A stretch of 30,180 bases of DNA from a virus: the IMG/VR virus record IMGVR_UViG_3300042381_000431, positions 1 through 30,180 of that record; one strand, 5' to 3'. A model generated the notes under the pieces. It had not been told where the DNA came from. It did no database searches and saw only the letters and a program-made list of their open reading frames with translations. A program made the translations under genes and the position numbers. Positions 5,919-14,900 of this stretch are shown here, in pieces (positions within the stretch are counted from its first letter, which is position 1; each line of letters opens with the position of its first letter).

Positions 5919-8900
5919 CTACTTGCCCTTCTGCTCCTCGCGTAGTCGCTCCAGTTCCCGCAGGTTCTTTGCCGCCTTGTCCACCTTGGCTTGGGCTTCC
6001 TCCTCGGCAGTCTTCTCGGCAGGCGGATTTAACTCCTTGTCCTTCAGTCGGCGCATCTTGAGTTCGTGCGAGATGGATTCCTCCTCGGTTTCAATGTAGT
6101 TGTCGAGCAAGTCAAAGGCAGTCGATCCCACCCGTGCCACTACAGCAAACCGGGCATCGCCGGTCATGATCGCAGTGCCAATTGCCGTGCCTCGGATGAC
6201 GTCCGAGGTCATCTCGTAAGGCTCGACCTTGCCCTTCTCTGAGGTGACCATTCGCACCCCGCGCCCTGCCCACGATCCGGCAGAGGTCAGGATGCTCTCA
6301 TTGATTGCTGGACCGCTCTTGAAGGCAGCGCCAACGGCATCGATGGCAGGTCCAAACATTGGCAGTGCAGACCATGGCCCGATTGCCGCAGCAATGAGGT
6401 AGTCAGACAACTGCCAGTGCAGCGGATCAAAGACGTCGTCGCCATCGTCGTCGTCGTTGGCATCGCGCCATGCGTTGGTGATCGTCTGCATGATCAAGCC
6501 GGTAACCACATGGTCAACGATCACAAGTTTAACAAGCCGCCCCCAATCCTTCTCAGCGTAGGCTTCCATCTGAAGTGCCATCTTCTGCCGGGGATCGGAC
6601 TGGAAGGAGAAGATCGCCCGCGCCATGGCGTTGCGCTCCATCTCCACGGTGCTCTTGTCGAGGAACTCGGTGGGCTGGGTGACGTCAGCAATCGACTGCT
6701 CGGTCGCTGCCAGTGCCATCCTCTGAGCTTCCTCTGGGGCAATGCCATCCTTGAGGAACTCCCGTAGATGGAAATCGTAGGCAATGGCAACGGAACCACT
6801 GGTGAAGATTGCGTCACTGTATGCGTGAAGGGCCATGCCTCCCTCCATAAATGCCTTCAACGCACCGGGACGCATCGTTGCTATCCGAGCCATGCCTGCC
6901 TGCATTTCGGGACTCATCCCGCTATTGATGCGGCGTTGGATGATCTCGCTGCTTTGGAAGACGGAGCCTTTACCAACCCACCAGTTCAAGCGTCCGCCAA
7001 ACAACCGGACGATCCCTTTTAGGTATTGATCCGGCGGCATCTTGCGAGCCATGCCAAGCAGGTTCAGGACGTTGGTGAATGCGGACTTGAAATTCCACGC
7101 CAAGACTGCGACTGCCCGTGCCCCTCCCATGTTGGACAGTTGGCTTTCAAACCATCCGGGTTTCTGGGTCAAGCCGCCCTGCTCCATGGCATCCATCCAC
7201 TTGTCCATCAGTTCTGTGCCGATCTTACCGTGCTTAACGGCAAGTGATCGCCGGATTTCCGGTTTGCTCATCACGCCCCGCATCTCCCGTGCAAGCTCAG
7301 CAAAGGCTTTGAAGTGGGCCACCTGCCGCATGTGATCAAAGAAGACGTCTATGGCATTCACGATCCGGGGTTCTGCTCCGTGCTTTTCAACACGTTCCTT
7401 GAGCATGCCGGTGCTCATCCCGCCCTGTGCCATGATCGGCCCACCACTCGGGTCAGGATTGGCAAGCTCTTTCCTCTGCTGACTCCAGAATTTCAGCGGT
7501 GAGTAGTTCTCAATTTGCGGCAGGTTCACGCCAAACATTCCGGCAAAGACTGCATTCAGGTCTCCCCATTCGTTGGTGTACCGGGAAGCGATCCAGTCGC
7601 GGATGGCTTTAGCTTCGGGCGACATGAACGCTTCCACCTGGGTAATCGTCTCCTCGGTGTACCCGTGCGCCTCCATTGGTGCCCGTCCCTGCGCCTGCCG
7701 CCACATGAGGGATATGTGCATAGCCTGCCCTTGGGAGAGCATGATCTCGCTGCCCACCGTGCTGCCGCTGATCTTGGTCAAAGAGATCGTGTCCTTCGGT
7801 CGCTTCTCAAGGATGTTGGCATCCAGTGCTACTCGCATCTCTGCCTTCTCTGCGTCGGTGTATTGTTCTGCCAGTTCCGGTGCCTTCCCGGCAAGGATGT
7901 TCTCGGCAGTATTGACCGGAATCGTCTCGCGGGACTTCTTCATTTTGTCCGTGATCAGCACCCCGGACTTCTCCACAGGTTCGACAATGTCGTCGTACAA
8001 CTTCCGATCACCTTTCCAGCCCTTGCCGTAAAGCCGGTCCTTCAGGTCGCGCCAGTCTTTCTGCAAGGCTTGGAACTCAATGGTGCGTTTAATGATTGCC
8101 TTCCGTGAAGCTGCCGTCCACCGCTTGAACAACTCGGAGTCCTTCCCAAACAATGCCCGCATGGCCCCGCTAAATCCTGACGATCCGGCGCGGAACTCTC
8201 CAAGCTCACTGGTCGAGTTAAGCCGGTCTGAGTCGGTGGTAGGTCCATCAAGCGCATCCACTCCGCCGTTAGCAAGCCGGGTATTCTCGTTTAAGCGGTT
8301 CTCTTCCTTGATGCGCCACTTAGTCCGCTCCCGTTTGTAGTTTTCTTTTAGCCAAGTCAATGCGTTGGCCAAGTCCCGTGCCGTCCGGGTCTTTCCGTTC
8401 AGGTCGCCAAACATCACCGCAGCTTGCAGCTTCTCAGCCAGCACCGGCACCGCGTCAGGATCGTCCATGCGTGCCTTCTCAATGGCATCACTGAGTTCCA
8501 TGATTGCCTTGTTTGTCTCCTCCTCGGACATGCCAGCCGCAGCCTTCACCGCATCAAACAGAACGTGTCCTTCAGCACCCAGCTTGCCGCCGGGTTTCTT
8601 GCCACTCGCACGCTTGGCATCGCCCTTCTTGATCAGGTCTTTGATCTGCTCGACGTAGTCTTTGCGTAGGTAGTTCTCGACTGCGTTGTTAAGCTTCTCC
8701 ACCCGGTCCTTTAGGTATTTCTCCATGGATGCGTTCGTCCGCAATCCAGCAAGGGACACAAACCCGCCAACTTTGTTGCGAACCTCGGCAGGGAACGGCA
8801 TCAGGATCGTGTCCAGTGCGGCAAGATAATCCAGCATCGTAGCGCGTTGCTCACGTTCGCCAGTCTTTTGAGCGTTGGCTTTGCGTTGCGCTGCTTGTTC

Positions 8901-11900
8901 CTGCTTCAGAAGCTTGACCTCTTGCTGCTCCTTGGCCCTTGCCGCGTCCGTTGCCTTCTGCTGCTTGGTCTCCAGTGCCAACTTCTCCGCACGCTGCTGT
9001 GCTTGGAGCGTGGTCTGCTCCAGCCTCTGCCTGACCTTCAGCGCATCCTTCTGGTCTGCCGTCCATCCGTCTGCCTGTGCGCCTCCAGCCTCAATGTCTG
9101 CCTTCACGCTCAGGTCTTGCAGTGCAGTCTCATGCTTTACCTTCAGTTCCTTGAGTGCCTCCTCGTCTGCACGCAGTCTCTGCTGCTCCTCCGCACTGTA
9201 ACGATCCACCACCCCAGCCAAGGCAGTCGCCTGCTGCTGCTCCATTTGAGCCATCCCAGCATCGTTTGCTGCGGTCGCTACGTCGTCACGGAAGCCAATG
9301 TCCCGCGCCATTCTGCCCAAGTTCTCTGATGCCCTCTGCATCATCTTGAACCGGACGTCAGGATCAATGGCGACCTTGTCCAGTTGCGCCTTGATGTTCT
9401 CAAGACCGGCTGCGGTGGTTATGCTGTAGCCTGTGCCAGCAGCGACAGCTTGCTTTAGTGCTTCAAATCTGTCTGTATCAAGCCCAAGCGTCCGCAATTG
9501 CGCGGGAGTCAGCTTTGTGGAGGTAAGAGTTTCGAGAGTGGTATTAGCTCCTCGGGGTACGACTGCTCGACGTCCACCAATAGTCCCTCCAGCACTTCCT
9601 CCGGCGGGGACATCCCCCTGTACTCCGTCACCGATTGGCCCACGAATTTCCTCAGGAGTTGGTTCTGAAGTGGCCCAAGTGCCCGCATTCGATTCGTCGT
9701 ACACACGTTGTCCAACCTCGTCCGCAATAGTTTCTGTTCTGATTCCTCCATGGGACATGATTACCCGATCCGGCATCTTTTGTCCATCCCAACCTTGCGA
9801 CGTCCAATAATCCTTTAGGGCAGCTTCTTTGTGCGCTCGTTCTGTCTCAGTCTTTCCAAGCTTGTTGCGGTCGTACGGTATTACAATGCGATTGCCTTCC
9901 CTGTCTTGCGGAGCAGTCCAACCGTGCTTTGCAAACGCCTCTGGTAGCACTCCGTTTGGATTAGCTGCGGTTGGTACGGCGTAGACTTCCAAGCGGTTTG
10001 CTCCTGCCTCAATGGCCCGCGCCACGATTAATGGAAGCATCCCCTTCACGCCGGTATTGTTAATCACGGATCGAAGTTCCCGAGTTCCGTCCGGCATCAA
10101 GTGAACTGAAAAACCAACGTCACGATCACCTACTTGCTTGCCAAGGGTGTACAGTTCAACGGTTCCGGCTTTGACCAGTTCCTGCATTTCCGCTTTAGAA
10201 TACTGGCGCATTGTGTTTGCCGCCTCTGATCGGGCCTGCATGTATAAGAACTCCGCCAGTCCTTTGGTGCTTCTTTTTGTAATGGTGCTCCAAGTGCCTT
10301 CTACCGCTTCAGTAAATGCTCGGATAGCAGGTGGATTGACTCCCATTTCACCAAGTTTTTGAACTGACTCAATGTCCGCAAACAATTCTTCAGTGAGTAA
10401 TTGACCATTAATTCCTTTTGGCATTCTTGTGAGCAGAAAAGCAGGACGCCCCATTGCCCCCGGTTTTTCCCCCTTCTTAATCTTTTCTGCATTAACGGCA
10501 TCAGACGCTGCCTTAAATTCCGTAATCATGCCCGGAATTGCAACATCCAAAGGAATGGGTGTTCTGAAGTGGGCAATCATTCGGCCAGGAATAATTGTGT
10601 CGTAAGACATGTGTTCTGGAACGCCAAAGTTTGAAGCACCAAGGTCGTTGCGTAGCACCCAGTTGCCGTCAACTTGCGTTGCCATTCGGTCGATATCGAT
10701 AAGCAGCATCGACAACATCGATCCCGGCTCTACTCCATGATATGAAGCGTCACGGGTGCTCAATAGCGTTCTGGCGGCAGAAGGAGACCCAAGAGCAATT
10801 GCTTCGGCAGATTGGGTAACGTCAACCACCTCTGCCCTGTTTTCAAAGCTCAAGCGTCCAAATACGATTGGAGCGTCTGGATTGGTAAAATCAGGGAAAT
10901 TATTGAGTGCCTTGCTTCTGCCTCTAATAAGAGTCAGTAATTTTTGGTTGTCCTCTGGGTTGATTACTTCAGTGCTGATGGCATGCGCCATGTCAGCTAC
11001 AAAAACCATGCCGTTGTTGGCGTTGGATTTGTGAGTCTCCTGATCCATTGCGTTGGGAGCAAGCAGGGCATAGTGTCGCCCGGTCTTTTCGTCCTTCCAA
11101 ATAACGCCGGTTTTGACCATGTCGCGGAGTAAAGCAATTACTCCATCACGCGAAGATGCCCACGCGGCAGTTGTTTCTTCAGAACCTTTTACATAATGCA
11201 TCAAAGGGTAACCTGCGCCACCTTGCATAGGTACTCCACGAACGCTTCCAGATGCTCCCAGCAAGTCAGCCATAGCAAGGAAAAACCTTTTTCCAATGTA
11301 TTTCTTAGGAATCATTGTCGGCACCTCTTTTGCGTCAGCCACTTCATTGGCGGCAACAGTCGGACCAGTGGGATGCCCCTGCCCATTTAACACGCTGGCA
11401 ATCCTATTCCCGGCAGCAATTTCCTTTTGTCTCTTCTCTTCTTGTTTGGCTTGCTCCTTGGAAGTGGGAGCAATCGAGTACCCAATGTTCTCGGACTCAG
11501 GATTGAACCGCTGGCTCAGCGGGATGACGTTGCCCTGATCGTCGTAGGTGATTGGGTCGGCGGATTTGATTTGGTTGGGGCTTGGAATAATTATTGAAAC
11601 GCCACCCTCAACTGCATTATTGTAAAGGATCGCATCAAAGCCAGATGCGTCAAAATTCTTCCGCATTGATCTTCCAACGCTCTGTCTCCACGCACGATCC
11701 GCAGATTTGCTTTTTTCTGCTTCAGCGTTTCGACCAGTAGGTACGTCACTTAAAATATCCATCCCAAACTGGTTTTCTCCTACAAGTCCCCGTGGTCCTT
11801 CCAGTTCGATAACCTTTCCATTTGGCAACGTGACTTCGCTTTTAGGATTAAGGCTTTTCTTTAGTTGATCTAATCGCGCAGTAATTTCTTCAACTTTGGC

Positions 11901-14900
11901 AAACTCCTCTGGGAAGGCTTGTCTTTCCCGTTTTTTCTTTTCATCCACCCAAGCGGTGATCCCTTGTTGTTCTAGGATTTCAACCGGGACGTCAATTTTG
12001 GCATTTGCGGTTTTATTGTACAGATCGTCATTGGCAATTTTTAGCTCTTCTGCCAACGCCGTTACTTTAGGTCCATGGTCTGCGAGAATCCGTTTGGTTT
12101 CTTGGATGTTGCCGGGGGCTAAAGCATCACCACCAAGTGGATTTGTGATGCGAAGGTAAACTCCGTAAAGCTGCGGATTTGTAGGTGCATCTTTAGCCCC
12201 ATAAAGTTCGTCCATAAATCGACGAGCAACGGATTCTTCTTCTGCAAAATGCGCCCCAAGGAATGTATTTGGATCAGCAGTGTTTCCAGACTTTGTGTTA
12301 ATTGTGTTTCGTTGCGTATTGAAAGTGACAAACCCTCCGCTCGGAGTGCCATGCCATGCCGCAACATTATACCCCGCCGCCTTCGCCGCCTCATCGACCA
12401 ACGCCTGCTGGGTAGCTACATCACCGGATTCAACCGCTGCCATGTAGTCTGCGTCCCGCTTGGTGCTGATTGAGTAGCCGGTTGCGTCTGCTTGCTCGGT
12501 TGGATCAAACAACGCTTGGTCGCCAATGTTGTCCAGCACCACCTTGTAGGTTCCGTCTGCCTGCTTTTCAAATACCCGAACGGCAGAGTCTTTGGTGACG
12601 CTTCCAATCTCAGCGGTGACGTATCCGCTTACTTCACTCGTCTTAGTCCATTGACCTTCCACGGGATTAACCTCCAAGACATAGCGGCCCTTGTATCTTG
12701 CCGCCTGTCCTCCGGTGGCTGCATACAACACAGGGTAACCGCCCATGTCGTTCACTTTTGAATTTGGGTTTGGACGGAAGTAGCCAATGTTCTGGAAGTC
12801 TGCCCAAGCGTTGTCGTCAATTACCCGGTAGTAACGGTCTGGACGGTAGAGGATGTTGTCCTTTCGCGTGGTGGTGTACTCATTATTGATCGCTTCCTTC
12901 AGTGGCTTAGGACGACGCAGTTCCTTGTTGTGGTCGTAAATCAGTGGACTGATTGAATACGACATTTGGGTGTCGGTGTCCTGTGCTGCAAACGATTCAA
13001 CGGAAGGCAAGGGACTGACTGAGTACCCAAACGTGCTGGTTCCCTGCCCGGTCTCTAGGTTGTAGGTAGTCGGCACCGCTTCCGCCACCTTCGCCTCCAG
13101 TGCGTCCTGCTCTTTCAATCCTACAGACTCGCGGATCATTGCTTCTAGATCGTCAAGCAGTCCTGCGTCTCTGGCTTTTTGTAGCCGGTACACCTGACCC
13201 ATGATGCCTTTGAGGTAGTCGAGATACTCGCGCATCTTGGCAAAGGCGGAAGGCGTGACTCCTGCCGCTTCAGCGGATCGCAGTCTCTGCCGCTCGGAAC
13301 GGATGCTGGAAGCCATCTCAGACCGTGCCCCTGCGGTGATCTTGTTGCCTTTACCTTTACGGGTGCCGGTGGTGTACAAGCGGACCAGAGAAGACCATGC
13401 TTCGGTGATCCCCGTCTCCGTGTTGTCGAGCAGGTACTTGTCCCCGGTAGACTTCTCAATGCGCTCAATAATGCCACGCATTGTTTCCAGACTTGTGTTG
13501 CCAGCAATGACCGCTTCCCGCAAATCGTTTTCTGCCTGCTCCTCGACAAGGTCCAACGTCCGCCCCTCCCGAAATACGAGCGAGATGGACTTTGCCACGT
13601 TGCCCTTTGCCTCGGTCTTGGATCGTCCCAGCACAATCATTCCGTCCAATGCCGCAGCACTGTCTGGGTTGTTCTTGTCGCGCTCCAGCACCTCCATGCC
13701 CGCTTTCTTGCGCTCCTGATCGGCCCGGTCCCAGATCGATTCCACCCACTGCTCTTTGTTCTGGGTGGTCGCGTCCTCAAGTTCCTGCAACAAAGACCCA
13801 GATTTATTGGAAAGCTGGATTGTGCGTCCCGGCTGCATCATGCTGGTAAACTCTCCCAATGCGTCAAGGAACGTCTCCTCGCGGGCCATACCCCGTGCCT
13901 TAACAATGGACCGCACCGTCGTCATTGCCTCCTCGGCAGTAGTGTGCGGGATGGCAGTGCCGTCCGTGTCGTCTACTACATTAAACCCATTAGTGGTGCG
14001 TGTAATGCTCACCCCTGCCGTCTTCATCTCGTTCAGTTCAACCTGCCCCTGCGCCATCTGAGCATCGACCTGTGCAGCTACCTGCTGCTGCGCGGCAATA
14101 GCACCCGGCGTTTGCACGTTCCGGTTTGGGTATTCGGCAAAGTATGCTGCCTTCCGCTCTGCTTCCGGCATGGCAACGATCTCCGCAGCCTTGGCTGGAG
14201 TGATGCCAAAAGCCTCAAGCTTTGTCTGATCACCAAGCATTTCGGTCAACGCTTCCTGTGCCCGTCTTGAGCTTTTGATGCCACTGTAACCGCCACCAAA
14301 CACGGACAGTGCCATAACTGTCAAGAATACTTCAGGTCGCCAGAACCCGCCTTCTTCCTTGAATTGGGAAATCTCACCTTGGAACTTGCTCTGCTCTGCC
14401 ATGTTCCACCCAAGCTTCTCACCAAGCAGTCCAGTAAGTATAGGTGCCGCAGCTTGCCCTATTTCTTCTCCGTATTCTGCTGCTTGAATGGTCCCCATCT
14501 TAGACAGCACCCGGAACGTGGTCGAGGTCTCAAGCGCCGGACCCACCCCCATCACCTTGCTGCCAGCCTTTGCCGCAGTCAGTCGTGCAATTGTTGACGT
14601 TGGCACAAAGTTAAACAAGTACACGGCACGCTCAATACCAGCTTGCACCGCTCCGGTGATTTGTGAAGCCATTTGAGCCGTTGCAGGATCGTTGCCTTCC
14701 TCGCGCAGCCTCTGATATTCCTCGTCAGCATATCCGCCTTGTGCGATAATAAATCCAACCTGCGGGAGTATGATCGGAGCCATTGCTCCAAAAGACGTTC
14801 CAACGTCAATGGCAGTGCGTTGAACGAATCGGCCAAGGGTTGTGTTCTCTGGCTTTACTGGATCAATTGTGCCTTCTAAAATGCCAATTGCCTGCTGGGC

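Noticed and set aside
8841-9248. Short tandem DNA repeat or CRISPR-like array inside the giant gene
   Set aside because: The repetitive look comes from Gln/Glu/Ala/Lys-rich coiled-coil codons; there are no regular repeat-spacer units.
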